A DNA stretch of 64,000 bases from Methylobacterium aquaticum (GCF_016804325.1 NZ_CP043627.1:2741001-2805000); one strand, 5' to 3'. Counted from the first letter of the stretch, positions 54,369-63,552 are shown. Notes: a model not told the origin generated them from the letters alone. A program made the numbers and translations.

Positions 54369-55592
54369 TTGACATTTCCCCAGATCGCCGCGGTGGTCGT
54401 CGCCGCGGGGCGCGGCATCCGCGTCGGCGGCGACACGCCCAAGCAATATCGCCGCGTCGGCGGCCAGGCGGTCCTGACCCGGACCCTGGCGGCGCTCGCC
54501 GCCCATCCGGGCATCACGCGGATCCAGGTGGTGATCGCCCCGGATGCGGCCGCCTTCTACGACGAGTGCCTGGACGACCTTCCCCCGGCGGCCCAGGCCA
54601 AGCTCGCCCGGCCGACCGAGGGCGGCGCCACCCGGCAGGCCTCGGTCCGGGCCGGGCTCGCGGCGCTCGCCCGTGAGGCGGCCCCCGATCTCGTGCTGGT
54701 GCACGATGCCGCCCGCCCCTTCGTCGATGCGGGCCTGATCGACCGGGCGATCGCGACGGCGCAGAGCCACGGCGCCGCGGTGCCGGGCGTGCCGGTCTCC
54801 GACACGATCAAGGTGGTCGAGCCGGACGGCCGGGTGCGCGAGACGCCGAAGCGCGAGGACTTGCGCGCGGTGCAGACCCCGCAGGCATTCCGCTTCGCCC
54901 TCCTGCACGAGGCGCACGGGCGCGCGGCGGCCGAGGGGCACGACGGCTTCACCGATGACGGGGCGCTCGCCGAATGGGCCGGCCTGCCGGTGGCGGTCTT
55001 CCCCGGAGACCTGCGCAACCGCAAGATCACCCAGGCCGCCGACCTCGTCGAGGCCGACCGCGCCTTCACGTCCCCCTCCGAGAGCGAACCCGCCATGACC
55101 CTCCTGACCCGCCTCGGCACCGGCTTCGACGTGCATGCCTTCACCGAGGGCGACCACGTCTGGCTCGGCGGCGTGCGCATCCCGGCCGATCGCGGCGTGC
55201 TCGCCCATTCGGACGGCGACGTGGTGCTGCACGCGCTCACCGACGCGATCCTCGGCGCGCTCGCCGACGGCGATATCGGCGTCCACTTCCCGCCGAGCGA
55301 CCCGCGCTGGCGCGGCGCCTCCTCGGACCAGTTCCTCGCCGACGCGGTGCGCCGCGTGGCCGAGCGCGGCGGGGTGATCGACCACCTCGACATCACGGTG
55401 CTGGCCGAGGCGCCCCGGATCGGCGCCCATCGCGAGGCGATCCGCACCCGGATCGCCGAGATCGCAGGCGTGCCGCTCTCGGCGGTCTCGATCAAGGCGA
55501 CCACGACGGAAAAGCTCGGCTTCGTCGGCCGGGCCGAGGGGCTGGCCGCCCAGGCGGCGGCCACCATCCGCCTGCCGGAGGCACGCGCCTGA
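54369..55592 (+). CDS. ispDF: Bifunctional IspD/IspF methylerythritol phosphate enzyme
   Basis: This 407-residue fusion catalyses two steps of isoprenoid synthesis. Residues 1-240 are MEP cytidylyltransferase (IspD): [22 protein letters not shown] and the [15 protein letters not shown] segment. Residues 243-407 are the 2-C-methyl-D-erythritol 2,4-cyclodiphosphate synthase (IspF): GTGFDVHAF (metal Asp and His), [11 protein letters not shown] and the terminal [13 protein letters not shown]. The TTG start at 54369 has GGGAG upstream. The IspDF fusion is typical of alphaproteobacteria. It overlaps cinA by one base. Confidence 0.95.
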   Translation: MTFPQIAAVVVAAGRGIRVGGDTPKQYRRVGGQAVLTRTLAALAAHPGITRIQVVIAPDAAAFYDECLDDLPPAAQAKLARPTEGGATRQASVRAGLAALAREAAPDLVLVHDAARPFVDAGLIDRAIATAQSHGAAVPGVPVSDTIKVVEPDGRVRETPKREDLRAVQTPQAFRFALLHEAHGRAAAEGHDGFTDDGALAEWAGLPVAVFPGDLRNRKITQAADLVEADRAFTSPSESEPAMTLLTRLGTGFDVHAFTEGDHVWLGGVRIPADRGVLAHSDGDVVLHALTDAILGALADGDIGVHFPPSDPRWRGASSDQFLADAVRRVAERGGVIDHLDITVLAEAPRIGAHREAIRTRIAEIAGVPLSAVSIKATTTEKLGFVGRAEGLAAQAAATIRLPEARA

Positions 55593-56089
55593 TGTTCGAT
55601 GCCGCCCTCCTCACCCGGGCGAGCGTGCTGATCGCCGCCTATCGCGAGCGCCAGGCGCGCCTCGTCACCGCCGAATCCTGCACCGGCGGCCTCGTCGCCG
55701 CCCTGCTCACCGAGGTGGCGGGCTCGTCCCAGGTGGTGGAGCGCGGCTTCGTCACCTATTCCAACGAGGCGAAGGCCGAGATCCTCGGCGTCGACTTCAA
55801 CCTGATCTCGGCCCACGGCGCGGTGAGCGAGCCGGTGGCCCGGGCGATGGCCGAAGGCGCGCTCGCCCATTCCCGCGCCGACGTGGCGCTCGCCATCACG
55901 GGCATCGCGGGGCCAAGCGGCGCCACGGCGACGAAACCCGTCGGCCTCGTCCATTTCGGTCTCGTCGCCGCCGGCCGGGCGACCCGGCACATCGAGCGCC
56001 GCTACGGCGATCTCGGCCGCTCCGAGGTCCGCCGCTGCGCCGTCGAGGATGCCTTGGGCTTCCTGGAGATGGCGCTGGAGAAGGTGTGA
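55592..56089 (+). CDS. CinA-family nicotinamide-nucleotide amidohydrolase
   Basis: This 165-residue protein corresponds to the C-terminal amidohydrolase domain of CinA (PncC), which hydrolyses NMN to nicotinate mononucleotide. Signature strands are VTAESCTGGLVAALLTEVAGSS and the serine segment GFVTYSNEAKAEILGV; AITGIAGPSGATATKPVGLVHFG follows. The start ATG overlaps the ispDF stop (TGATG), so translation is coupled. The N-terminal MoCF-like domain of full-length CinA is missing, as in standalone PncC. Confidence 0.9.
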   Translation: MFDAALLTRASVLIAAYRERQARLVTAESCTGGLVAALLTEVAGSSQVVERGFVTYSNEAKAEILGVDFNLISAHGAVSEPVARAMAEGALAHSRADVALAITGIAGPSGATATKPVGLVHFGLVAAGRATRHIERRYGDLGRSEVRRCAVEDALGFLEMALEKV

Positions 56090-56143
56090 GGCTGCTGCCT
56101 GCGACGGCTTGCAGAATGGGCTCTTGGGTCGACACCACTCAGG

Positions 56144-56279
56144 GTCATCCCGGGGCCGCGTAGCGGAGCCCGGGATCCAGAACCGCTGATCGTGCAGAAT
56201 AGAGCGGAGCACGTCTCGCTTCATCCTGGATAACCTGTGTGTCTGGATCCCGGGCTCCGCTGCGCGGCCCCGGGATGAC
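56144..56279. repeat. Dispersed palindromic element (composite)
   Basis: The left end GTCATCCCGGGGCCGCGTAG and the right end GCGCGGCCCCGGGATGAC are inverse copies. The interior (CGCTGATCGTGCAGAATAGAG and onward) is distinct from other copies. The element is between cinA and the MarR-GNAT gene, and could be a shared terminator. Confidence 0.85.
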
Positions 56280-56289
56280 TCGGCGGATG

Positions 56290-57240
56290 TCAGAACTGCT
56301 GGGCCGACGACGACAGATCCAGCACCCAGGTCTCCCCGACCAGGTCCTGCCCGAACGAGCGGTGCGGCGCGCTCTCGACCAGGCGAAATCCCGCCTCGGC
56401 GTAGATCCGCCGGGCGGCCGTGAGCACGTCGTTGGTCCACAACGTGAGCTGGGTGTAGCCGCGCGCCCGGGCGCCCGCGATGCAGGCCGCGGTCAGGCGC
56501 CGGCCGAGGCCCTGGCCGCGCGCCGAGGGCTCGACATAGAGCAGGCGCAGCTTTCCCACGGTTTCGGAAGCCGGCGCCAGGAACACGCTGCCCGTCACCT
56601 CGCCCGCCTGCTCGGCGATCCAGGCCCCGGCCCGCGCCGGATCGAAGTCGCGCACGAACCCGGCCAGGATCTCCGCCACCAGCGCCTCGAAGGTCAGGTC
56701 GAAGCCGTATTCGGTGGCGTAGAGCAGGCCCTGGCGGTGGGCGATCCAGCCGATGTCGCCGGGCCGCAGGTCCCTCACGATCGCCGGGTCCTCCGGGCGA
56801 TCGCCGAGGAGCCGGCGCACCCGCGCCATCGCGCCGACCAGGGCCGACCGGTCGGCGGAGGGCAGCCGCGCCAGCAGCGCCTCGACCTCCGCCCGCGACG
56901 CCTCGTTCAGTGGCGCGAAGGCGGCCTGGCCCCCGGGCGTCAGGGCGAGGACCTGGCGCCGCCCGTCGCCGGCGGCGGTCCGGCGGGTCAGGAGGCCCTG
57001 CTCCTCGAAGCGCTTGAGCAGCCGGCTGAGATAGCCCGCATCGAGGCCGAGATCCTGGCCCAGCACCGAGGCGGTCAGGCCGTCGCGATGGGCGAGCTCG
57101 TAGAGCACCCGCGCCTCGGTGAGCGAGAAGGCGCTGCGGTGCAGCCCCTCCTCCAGAAGGCCGATCTGCCGGGTGTAGAACCGGCCGAAGGCCCGCATGT
57201 CCGCGACCATCGCCGCATCGACCATACTCTCGCGCACCAT
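56290..57240 (-). CDS. MarR helix-turn-helix / GNAT acetyltransferase fusion
   Basis: In this 316-residue two-domain protein, residues 10-140 are a MarR winged helix (SLTEARVLYELAHRDGLTA, LGLDAGYLSRLLKRFEEQGLL and wing RQVLALTPGG). Residues 155-316 are a GNAT domain with acetyl-CoA loop VEPSARGQGLGRRLTAACIAG and C-terminal LTLWTNDVLTAARRIYAEAGF. Such fusions occur in many proteobacteria, with unknown targets. ATG 57240 is preceded by GGAGG. A TTGACT-C-AGTCAA palindrome at 57282-57294, overlapping the end of the upstream response-regulator gene, is a plausible operator. Confidence 0.85.
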   Translation of the reverse strand: MVRESMVDAAMVADMRAFGRFYTRQIGLLEEGLHRSAFSLTEARVLYELAHRDGLTASVLGQDLGLDAGYLSRLLKRFEEQGLLTRRTAAGDGRRQVLALTPGGQAAFAPLNEASRAEVEALLARLPSADRSALVGAMARVRRLLGDRPEDPAIVRDLRPGDIGWIAHRQGLLYATEYGFDLTFEALVAEILAGFVRDFDPARAGAWIAEQAGEVTGSVFLAPASETVGKLRLLYVEPSARGQGLGRRLTAACIAGARARGYTQLTLWTNDVLTAARRIYAEAGFRLVESAPHRSFGQDLVGETWVLDLSSSAQQF

Positions 57241-57281
57241 CGACCCGCCTCCCGTCCAGGACGGCAGGGTCGCCGAGATGA

Positions 57282-57294
57282 TTGACTCAGTCAA
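57282..57294. promoter_or_regulatory. Palindrome TTGACT-C-AGTCAA, probable MarR operator
   Basis: A perfect 13-bp dyad, 42 bp upstream of the MarR-GNAT start and overlapping the last codons of the response regulator. Its size and symmetry fit a MarR-type site. Confidence 0.5.
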
Positions 57295-57664
57295 CTGTCT
57301 TCGGAGCGCCCGGCAGCAGGGCCGCCACGAGGTCGTGGACCTGCCGGATCCGGAACGGCTTGCGCAGGAAGGCGGCGTGGCCCGCGGCGCGCTCCCGCAC
57401 GGTGGCTTCCGGCATCGAGCTCATGAGCACGACCGGGATGCCGCGCGTCTCCGGATCGCCGACGAGGGCGGCCAGCATCGCCGGCCCGTCCATCACCGGC
57501 ATCATGAAGTCGAGGAAGATCAGGTCGGGCCGGGCGGCGGCGACGCGGGCGAGGCCCTGCCGGCCGTTGGCGGCGGTGGCCACCGTATGGCCGTCGTCGG
57601 ACAGGACCGCGTCCAGCAATTCGGCGATGCCGAACTCGTCGTCCACGATGAGCACCGTCGCCAC
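57287..57664 (-). CDS. Single-domain response regulator
   Basis: This 125-residue stand-alone receiver has phospho-acceptor Asp52 in LIFLDFMMP, an acidic pocket VDDE and switch Lys in FLRKPF. No output domain is present. It is the last gene of the kinase - KaiC-like - receiver operon (4 bp after the KaiC-like stop). GTG 57664 is the start. It likely takes phosphate from the kinase at 59223 and passes a signal on. Confidence 0.85.
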   Translation of the reverse strand: MATVLIVDDEFGIAELLDAVLSDDGHTVATAANGRQGLARVAAARPDLIFLDFMMPVMDGPAMLAALVGDPETRGIPVVLMSSMPEATVRERAAGHAAFLRKPFRIRQVHDLVAALLPGAPKTVD

Positions 57665-57668
57665 GGGC

Positions 57669-59174
57669 CTACTCCCCGCCGTGGCTCGATGCGTCGCGGT
57701 CGGCCAGGATCGCCTCGGCCCGCTCCGGTCCGTCGTCGATCGAGAGGCCGCCGGGGCGGATGTCGAAGACCCGCAGGCGCGGATCGATCCGGGCGTCCCG
57801 GGCCTTGGCGACGGCGACCAGGCGGTGGATGCCGGACCGCAGCACGCAGGCGCGCATCAGCACGACGTTCTCGGCGACGCTGGAGGTCTGCCGCAGGGAG
57901 GGGGCGCCCGAGGGAGCGTCGAGGAAGGTGCCGCGCAGGTCGGTCTCCCGGGTGTACATCGCCGTCACGCCCAGCGCCCTGAACTCCGCCGTGAGGGCGG
58001 CGAAGATGCGGACGATCCGGTCCTGATCTCCTGCGATCCGACACATCGCGTCCAGACCGTCGATGAACACGCGCCGGACCCCCCGGTTCCGGATCGTCCC
58101 CAGGAGATCGGTGCAGATCTCGTCGATCAGCCCCTCGGTGGCGGGCTGCCACAGGACCCCGACCCGGCCGTCCTCGATCATCCCGGCGACCGGCAGGTCG
58201 AGGGCCCGCGCCTTGGCGCGGATCGCCGCCGCGCTCTCGTAGAAGCCGCACAGCAGGCCCGGCGCCTCCGGGTCGGCGCCGAGGAATTGCAGGCCGAGCG
58301 TGGTCTTGCCGATGCCCGAGGGACCGCCGACGAGGGTCGTGGAGTGGCGCGGCAGGCCGCCGCCCAGCATCGCGTCGAGGGCGGGCGACCCGCTGGCGAG
58401 CGGGGGCCCCTCGACGTGGTCGCGCCGGCTCGGCAGCCGCAACCGGGCCTCGATGCGCGGAAACACCCGGATTCCGTCTTCGGTGATGCGAAAGCTGTGA
58501 TGCCCGCGCAGGAAGCCGCTGCCGCGGAACTTGCGCACCTCCAGCGCGCGCTCCGCCCGCCAGCCGGTCTGCCGGCTCGACAGGGCGATGAGGCCGTCCA
58601 CCATCGTGTGCTCGGCCGCCACCAGGTCGGCCCCGGCCGAGGCGCTGGTGAGGAGGAGCGCGGTGACGCCGGTGGCGGCGGCCTGGGTCTGCAATTCGTG
58701 GATGAAGGTCTTGAATTCGAGGGTCGAGGCGGCGGTCTCCTCCGCCGCCACCAGGCCGTCGAGGACGACGAGGCTCGCCTCGCGCACCGCGATCTCCCGG
58801 CGCAGCAGGGTCAGGAGGCCGGCCAGCCCCTCGTCCTGGAGGGTACGGAAGGCGCTCAAGTAGGTGATCCGGTCGGGGATCAGGCCGGCCCGGAAGAAGC
58901 CGAGCGGCGCGATGTGGCCGAGCATCCGCGCATGGCTCTCGGCGAGCAGCGTGACGTAGAGCGCCCGGTTCTCCGGCGAGGCGCCGGCATGCGTGTAGCA
59001 GGCGTGGTTGCCGAAGATGGTCTTGCCCGAACCCGGCGTGCCCTGGACGATGTAGACGCCGCCGCGGAACAGCCCGCCGCCGAGGATGTCGTCGAGGCCG
59101 GCGATTCCCGTCGGAACCCGCTCCAGCTCGCCATAGGCCCCGGCCTGTCCCATGCTGGGTTCCGCCCCCGTCAT
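57669..59174 (-). CDS. KaiC-like double-domain ATPase
   Basis: This 501-residue RecA-fold protein has two KaiC domains, each with its own Walker A: GTPGSGKTIF near residue 45 and GGPSGIGKTT near residue 285. Each domain starts with the characteristic TGIAGLDDILGGGL / SPALDAMLGGGLP. Walker B strands are VVLDGL and VFIDGLD. KaiA or KaiB genes are absent. The operon (histidine kinase, this gene, receiver) resembles the KaiC-like signalling modules seen in Methylobacterium and other non-cyanobacteria, where the function is uncertain: stress or light signalling is proposed. Start ATG 59174. Confidence 0.87.
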   Translation of the reverse strand: MTGAEPSMGQAGAYGELERVPTGIAGLDDILGGGLFRGGVYIVQGTPGSGKTIFGNHACYTHAGASPENRALYVTLLAESHARMLGHIAPLGFFRAGLIPDRITYLSAFRTLQDEGLAGLLTLLRREIAVREASLVVLDGLVAAEETAASTLEFKTFIHELQTQAAATGVTALLLTSASAGADLVAAEHTMVDGLIALSSRQTGWRAERALEVRKFRGSGFLRGHHSFRITEDGIRVFPRIEARLRLPSRRDHVEGPPLASGSPALDAMLGGGLPRHSTTLVGGPSGIGKTTLGLQFLGADPEAPGLLCGFYESAAAIRAKARALDLPVAGMIEDGRVGVLWQPATEGLIDEICTDLLGTIRNRGVRRVFIDGLDAMCRIAGDQDRIVRIFAALTAEFRALGVTAMYTRETDLRGTFLDAPSGAPSLRQTSSVAENVVLMRACVLRSGIHRLVAVAKARDARIDPRLRVFDIRPGGLSIDDGPERAEAILADRDASSHGGE

Positions 59175-59222
59175 GTCGTACTCTCTCGCCGGCTCTGAGG
59201 CTGTTCGCGATCGTCGATCGCC

Positions 59223-60011
59223 TTACGCGTGGAGGGGAAGCGTTACCGTGAAGGTCGCGCCTTCGCCAGGGCGACTGTCGAGGGCGACGCCGCCCTCCAT
59301 CGCCTCGGCGAGGCGGCGCACCAGCCACAGGCCGACCCCGAAGCCGGCCGGCGCCTGGCTCGGATCCCCCACCGCCCGCTCGAAGCGCTCGAAGATCCGG
59401 GCCTGGTCGGACGGCGCGATGCCGATGCCGCGGTCGCTCACCCGGATCCGCGCCACGGCACCGTCCCGCAGGCCGGAGACCGTGATCGCGCTGCCGTCGC
59501 CGTACTTGATCGCGTTGGTGACCAGGTTGTCGAGGATCTGGTCGAGGGCGAGGCGCTCGCAGGACAGCACCAGGTCGTCCGGCACCGTGACGGTGATCGC
59601 GCTGCCGGCATGGGCCGCCATCGGGCGCAGGGACGCCACCACCTCCTCCACCACCTCGGCCAGCGGCACGGGGGCGGCGAGCAAGGCGAGCTGCCCGGCC
59701 TGGACCCGGGACACGTCGAGGAGGGTCGTCGCCCGGCGGACATAGCGCTCGACGAGCCAGCGCAGCTGCACCAGCCCCTGCGCCACCCGTCCCTCCGGCG
59801 CCTCGCGCTCGGCGGTCGCCAGCAGGCGCTCGACCTGGCCGAGGATCGGGGTCATCGGGTTGCGCAATTCGTGCGCCACGCCGGCCAGGAACGCGTCGCG
59901 CTCGGCGAGCGCCCGGCGCAAGGTCTCGACCTCCCGGCGCAAGGTGGCGGCCTCGTCCCGATCGGGCGAGGCGGCGTCGGCCGGAGCGGGACCGTCGGCG
60001 CGCAGCCTCAT
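59223..60011 (-). CDS. Histidine kinase of the KaiC-like operon
   Basis: This 262-residue soluble kinase has a coiled-coil start (ATLRREVETLRRALAERDA) leading to HisKA with the phospho-His in FLAGVAHELRNPMTPILGQVE, then HATPase motifs NLVTNAIKYGDGS, DRGIGIAPSDQ and GFGVGLWLVRRL. No sensor domain or membrane segment is present, so it likely receives its signal by protein contact, plausibly from the KaiC-like ATPase encoded next (48 bp downstream). Start ATG 60011. Confidence 0.88.
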   Translation of the reverse strand: MRLRADGPAPADAASPDRDEAATLRREVETLRRALAERDAFLAGVAHELRNPMTPILGQVERLLATAEREAPEGRVAQGLVQLRWLVERYVRRATTLLDVSRVQAGQLALLAAPVPLAEVVEEVVASLRPMAAHAGSAITVTVPDDLVLSCERLALDQILDNLVTNAIKYGDGSAITVSGLRDGAVARIRVSDRGIGIAPSDQARIFERFERAVGDPSQAPAGFGVGLWLVRRLAEAMEGGVALDSRPGEGATFTVTLPLHA

Positions 60012-60192
60012 CGGTTCGCGCAAGCGCCCGGCCGCCCGATGCGAGCGGGGATCCGGCTCTGCGGGATCGGAGCGGGGTGCGAGGTCGGCATCACCGCCAC
60101 GGCATAACAAATCGCAACCCGGCAGGCGAGCGCCCGCGACCGTGCCCGCGGGCGCCATGCCGGGTCCTGCGTCCTACCGCCGCGGTGTGCCT

Positions 60193-60663
60193 CTATCGCC
60201 GCGGCGCCTGGACCGACACCACCCGGGCGCCGCCGACCTGGCGCTCGCCGCCATTGATGACGTAGAGGACCGGATCGGCCTTCGGCTGGGGCGGGATGCC
60301 GGCGACGGTCGGGACGCCGTAGGTGCCCTCGCCCCAGGCGGACGGCACCAGCTCGCTCGGCCGCGGCAGCTTGAAATACGGCTCGGCGACGAGGCCGGGT
60401 TCGAGGACGCCGTTCGCGCCGTAGAGGCCCAGCGGCGCGGCGAAGGTGGTGCCGCCATAGGCGGCGAGCCGCCGGCCGTGAAACGCTCCGCCCCGGCCGT
60501 GCCGCCCGCGGATGTCGTAGATCGCCGCGCGACCGCCCTGAACCGGCGCGACCGCGACATGGGAACGCGCGCCCGGGCCCCCGGGGCCGCGCAACGGCTG
60601 CGCCTCGGCGCCGGCACCCACCAGGGTGGCGGCGAGGGTGAGGACGATCAGGTCGCGACGCAT
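60193..60663 (-). CDS. Secreted hypothetical protein
   Basis: This 156-residue protein has a Sec signal peptide (LIVLTLAATLVGAGAEA, cleavage before QPLR). The mature part is Gly/Pro/Arg-rich at first (RGPGGPGARSHVAV) and then has a possible small domain (AEPYFKLPRPSELVPSAWGEGTYG, VLYVINGGERQVGGARVVSV). I do not recognise the family. It is 182 bp upstream of the histidine kinase start, on the same strand. Confidence 0.65.
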   Translation of the reverse strand: MRRDLIVLTLAATLVGAGAEAQPLRGPGGPGARSHVAVAPVQGGRAAIYDIRGRHGRGGAFHGRRLAAYGGTTFAAPLGLYGANGVLEPGLVAEPYFKLPRPSELVPSAWGEGTYGVPTVAGIPPQPKADPVLYVINGGERQVGGARVVSVQAPRR

Positions 60664-61218
60664 GATGTGTCTTCCCGGCTCCCGGCATTAGCAGGGATCA
60701 ATGCCGGGTGGGGCATCCTCGTTCCCCATGGAGAGCCGCGCCAGCCGTGGCAGAGTGCGGATGCTTGTGAGCGCCACTGTCGCTGGTTGGTGTTTCGAGA
60801 GTTGCTCGCGATTCAAGTTAGATAATCGAATATCCGCATGTAGTTTGCATGAATTATTATACGTATAAAATTGTAAGTAAATCGGCGATTCTAATCATTC
60901 GAGATGAGATTGTTTTTGCTTCCGGAATCTGTTTCCGATCCGATTGGACCACTCGCGCTCCGCCATGCCCATCCCCTACAGAAGTCTCACGACCTAAGTC
61001 TCACGACGAATTGTCGGATGGGCTGCGAGGCACGGCTGGCTTAACGATTCGTGTCAGCGGCGGATTACGTGCGAGCGGGCGGTTTCAATCCCCCTGCCCG
61101 GCGACAGGCGCCGCCGCACACCCGGTTCACACCCAACGCGACGATCCCGACGCGGCGAAGATTCGCGCGGGCGGCGCGTCCCTGATGGAAACGCTCCCCA
61201 AGAGGAGGACACCCCCCC
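60664..61218. other. Intergenic region with an AT-rich island
   Basis: No gene is convincing. Bases 60800-60935 are much AT-richer than the surroundings (GAATTATTATACGTATAAAA), so a promoter region for the transporter gene downstream or a remnant of foreign DNA. The palindrome TTATACGTATAA is centred near 60862. AGTCTCACGAC is repeated directly at 60984 and 60999. Confidence 0.45.
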
Positions 61219-62919
61219 ATGGCAAGCTCAGCCGCCCTCGGGAAAGCCGGCGATGCCGCGCGCCCGATGACGCGCGAGGAGAAGAAGGTCATCCTGGCCT
61301 CCTCCCTCGGCACCGTCTTCGAGTGGTACGACTTCTACCTCTACGGTTCGCTCGCCGGCATCATCGGCGCGCAGTTCTTCTCGTCCTACCCGCCGGCGAC
61401 CCGGGACATCTTCGCGCTGCTCGCCTTCGCGGCGGGCTTCCTGGTGCGGCCGTTCGGCGCCCTGGTGTTCGGGCGCGTCGGCGACATCGTCGGGCGCAAA
61501 TACACCTTCCTCGTCACCATCCTGATCATGGGCCTGTCGACCTTCATCGTCGGCATCCTGCCCAACGCCGCGCAGATCGGCATCGCGGCGCCGATCATCC
61601 TGATCGTGCTGCGCCTCGCGCAAGGCCTCGCCCTCGGCGGCGAGTACGGGGGTGCCGCGACCTACGTCGCCGAGCATGCCCCGCAGGGACGGCGCGGCTT
61701 CTACACCAGCTGGATCCAGACGACCGCGACGCTCGGCCTGTTCCTGTCGCTGGTGGTGATCCTGGCGGTGCGCTCCTTCACCGGCGAGGCCGCCTTCGCC
61801 GAATGGGGCTGGCGCATCCCGTTCCTGGTCTCGGTGCTCTTGCTCGGCATCTCGCTCTGGATCCGTCTCCAGCTCAGCGAATCGCCGGCCTTCCAGCGCA
61901 TGAAGGAAGAGGGCAAGACCTCGAAGGCTCCGCTGACCGAGGCCTTCGGCCAGTGGCGCAATGCCAAGATCGCTCTCATCGCGCTGCTCGGCCTCGTCGC
62001 CGGCCAGGGCGTGGTCTGGTACACGGGCCAGTTCTACGCCCTGTTCTTCCTGCAATCGATCCTGAAGGTCGACGGCTATACCGCGAACCTCCTGATCGCC
62101 TGGGCGCTGCTGCTAGGCACCGGCTTCTTCGTGGTGTTCGGCTGGCTCTCGGACAAGATCGGCCGTAAGCCGATCATCCTGGCCGGCTGCCTGATCGCGG
62201 CGCTGAGCTTCTTCCCGGTGTTCAAGCAGATCACCACGCTCGCCAACCCGGCCCTCGAGAAGGCGATCGAGACCGTCAAGGTGACCGTGGTGGCCGATCC
62301 GGCCCAGTGCGGCAGCCTGTTCAACCCCGTCGGCACCCGGGTGTTCTCGGCGCCGTGCGATCTGGCCCGCGACTACCTGGCCAAGTCCTCGGTGCGCTAC
62401 GCCACCGAGGCCGCGCCGGCCGGCCAGCCGACGGTCGTGCGGATCAACGGCACCGAGGTCCCGTTCGCGGCGGGCGCCCCGGCGGTGGAGTTCAACAAGG
62501 CGGCGGCGACCGCGCTCCAGGCGGCGGGCTACCCGAAGGCGGGCGACGCGCAGGTCGTCAAGATGGCGAACCCGTTCGACATCTTCCGGCCGCAGGTGGC
62601 CGGCGTGATCGGGCTGCTCTTCGTCCTCGTGCTCTTCGTCACGATGGTCTACGGCCCGATCGCCGCGGCCCTGGTCGAGCTGTTCCCGACCCGGATCCGC
62701 TACACCTCGATGTCCCTGCCCTACCATATCGGCAACGGCTGGTTCGGCGGCCTGCTGCCCGCCACCGCCTTCGCGATGGTGGCCCAGACCGGCGACATCT
62801 ATTACGGCCTCTGGTACCCGATCGTCATCGCGCTGATGACCTTCGTGCTCGGCCTGCTGCTGGTGCCCGAGACCAAGGACCGGGACATCTTCGACGACCG
62901 GGACACCGCGACCCACTGA
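61219..62919 (+). CDS. MHS-family MFS transporter with large loop
   Basis: This 566-residue metabolite:H+ symporter has the MHS opening SLGTVFEWYDFYLYG and the GRVGDIVGRKYTF loop; the second signature is GWLSDKIGRKPI. Between the helix at residue 330 and that at about 460 is an extra soluble insert of about 120 residues, carrying two Cys (DPAQCGSLF, SAPCDLA) that could form a disulfide in the periplasm. This insert is absent from ProP/KgtP, but seen in several alphaproteobacterial homologues. The substrate is unknown (dicarboxylate or betaine are possible). ATG 61219 has GAGGAGG upstream. Confidence 0.88.
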   Translation: MASSAALGKAGDAARPMTREEKKVILASSLGTVFEWYDFYLYGSLAGIIGAQFFSSYPPATRDIFALLAFAAGFLVRPFGALVFGRVGDIVGRKYTFLVTILIMGLSTFIVGILPNAAQIGIAAPIILIVLRLAQGLALGGEYGGAATYVAEHAPQGRRGFYTSWIQTTATLGLFLSLVVILAVRSFTGEAAFAEWGWRIPFLVSVLLLGISLWIRLQLSESPAFQRMKEEGKTSKAPLTEAFGQWRNAKIALIALLGLVAGQGVVWYTGQFYALFFLQSILKVDGYTANLLIAWALLLGTGFFVVFGWLSDKIGRKPIILAGCLIAALSFFPVFKQITTLANPALEKAIETVKVTVVADPAQCGSLFNPVGTRVFSAPCDLARDYLAKSSVRYATEAAPAGQPTVVRINGTEVPFAAGAPAVEFNKAAATALQAAGYPKAGDAQVVKMANPFDIFRPQVAGVIGLLFVLVLFVTMVYGPIAAALVELFPTRIRYTSMSLPYHIGNGWFGGLLPATAFAMVAQTGDIYYGLWYPIVIALMTFVLGLLLVPETKDRDIFDDRDTATH

Positions 62920-62942
62920 GTCGAGGATGATGGAATCAAGAG

Positions 62943-62978
62943 GGGCGCCCGCGGCGGAGGCTGCGGGCGCCCTTTCTT
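62943..62978 (+). terminator. Intrinsic terminator of the MHS transporter gene
   Basis: GGGCGCCCGC (62943-62952) pairs with GCGGGCGCCC (62963-62972), followed by TTTCTTC. The stem is 10 bp and all but perfect. It is 24 bp after the stop at 62919. Confidence 0.85.
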
Positions 62979-63030
62979 CGTGTTTGCCTGAACTTGCCCG
63001 ATCGGGCCGGCGAGGTTTCATCCCCTCCGC

Positions 63031-63167
63031 GTCATTCCGGGGCCGCGTAGCGGAGCCCGGAATCCAGAACCGCGGATGGTGTTGAATGAAGCGGAGACCG
63101 TTTCGTTGTCTCCTGGAACTCCTGAGTGTCTGGAGCCCGGGCTCCGCTGTCGCGGCCCCGGAATGAC
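63031..63167. repeat. Intact dispersed palindromic element
   Basis: GTCATTCCGGGGCCGCGTAG at the left and GTCGCGGCCCCGGAATGAC at the right are inverse ends. The reverse complement of this copy matches 20992-21094 plus 22561-22595 over its whole length, including CAACGAAACGGTCTCCGCTT. It is therefore the uninterrupted version of the sequence into which the IS inserted. Confidence 0.88.
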
Positions 63168-63236
63168 CCTGAGAGGTTCAAGACCGTTGGGTCGAGCCGG
63201 GCACGATGCGAAACGAAGCGTTGCCTCGAACGACGA

Positions 63237-63262
63237 AGGCCCGCCTCACCGAGACGGGCCTC
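63237..63262 (-). terminator. Hairpin downstream of the small secreted protein gene
   Basis: AGGCCCG pairs with CGGGCCT around a 12-nt loop, 24 bp beyond the minus-strand stop at 63286. There is no T tract on that strand. Confidence 0.5.
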
Positions 63263-63285
63263 AAAAACAGGTCGGTCCGATGCGA

Positions 63286-63552
63286 TCACCGGCAGATCGT
63301 CACCCGCCGCACGATCCAGCCTTCGCCGTCGACGAACAGCTTCTTGCGCGAGGTCGAGCACTGGGCGTCGTCGGCCTCCGTGGCGGGCGCGGTCACGCTC
63401 GCCGTCGCGGCGACGTCGCGGGCGGGGGCCGCTGCGGCCTTCGGCGCCTTGTCGACCGCGGGTGCGGCGCTCGCGCAGAGCGGGGCGCCGGCCGTGGCCA
63501 GGGCGGCCAGAACGGCGAGCAGGGGCAGTCGGGCGCAGGAACGCGCACGCAT
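63286..63552 (-). CDS. Small secreted Ala-rich protein
   Basis: An 88-residue protein opens with a Sec signal peptide (LPLLAVLAALATAGAPLCASA). The mature region is Ala/Pro-rich and ends in CSTSRKKLFVDGEGWIVRRVTICR, with two Cys that could form a disulfide. ATG 63552 is taken; an alternative ATG at 63567 adds five residues. Unassigned, but similar short secreted proteins are usual in this group. Confidence 0.65.
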   Translation of the reverse strand: MRARSCARLPLLAVLAALATAGAPLCASAAPAVDKAPKAAAAPARDVAATASVTAPATEADDAQCSTSRKKLFVDGEGWIVRRVTICR

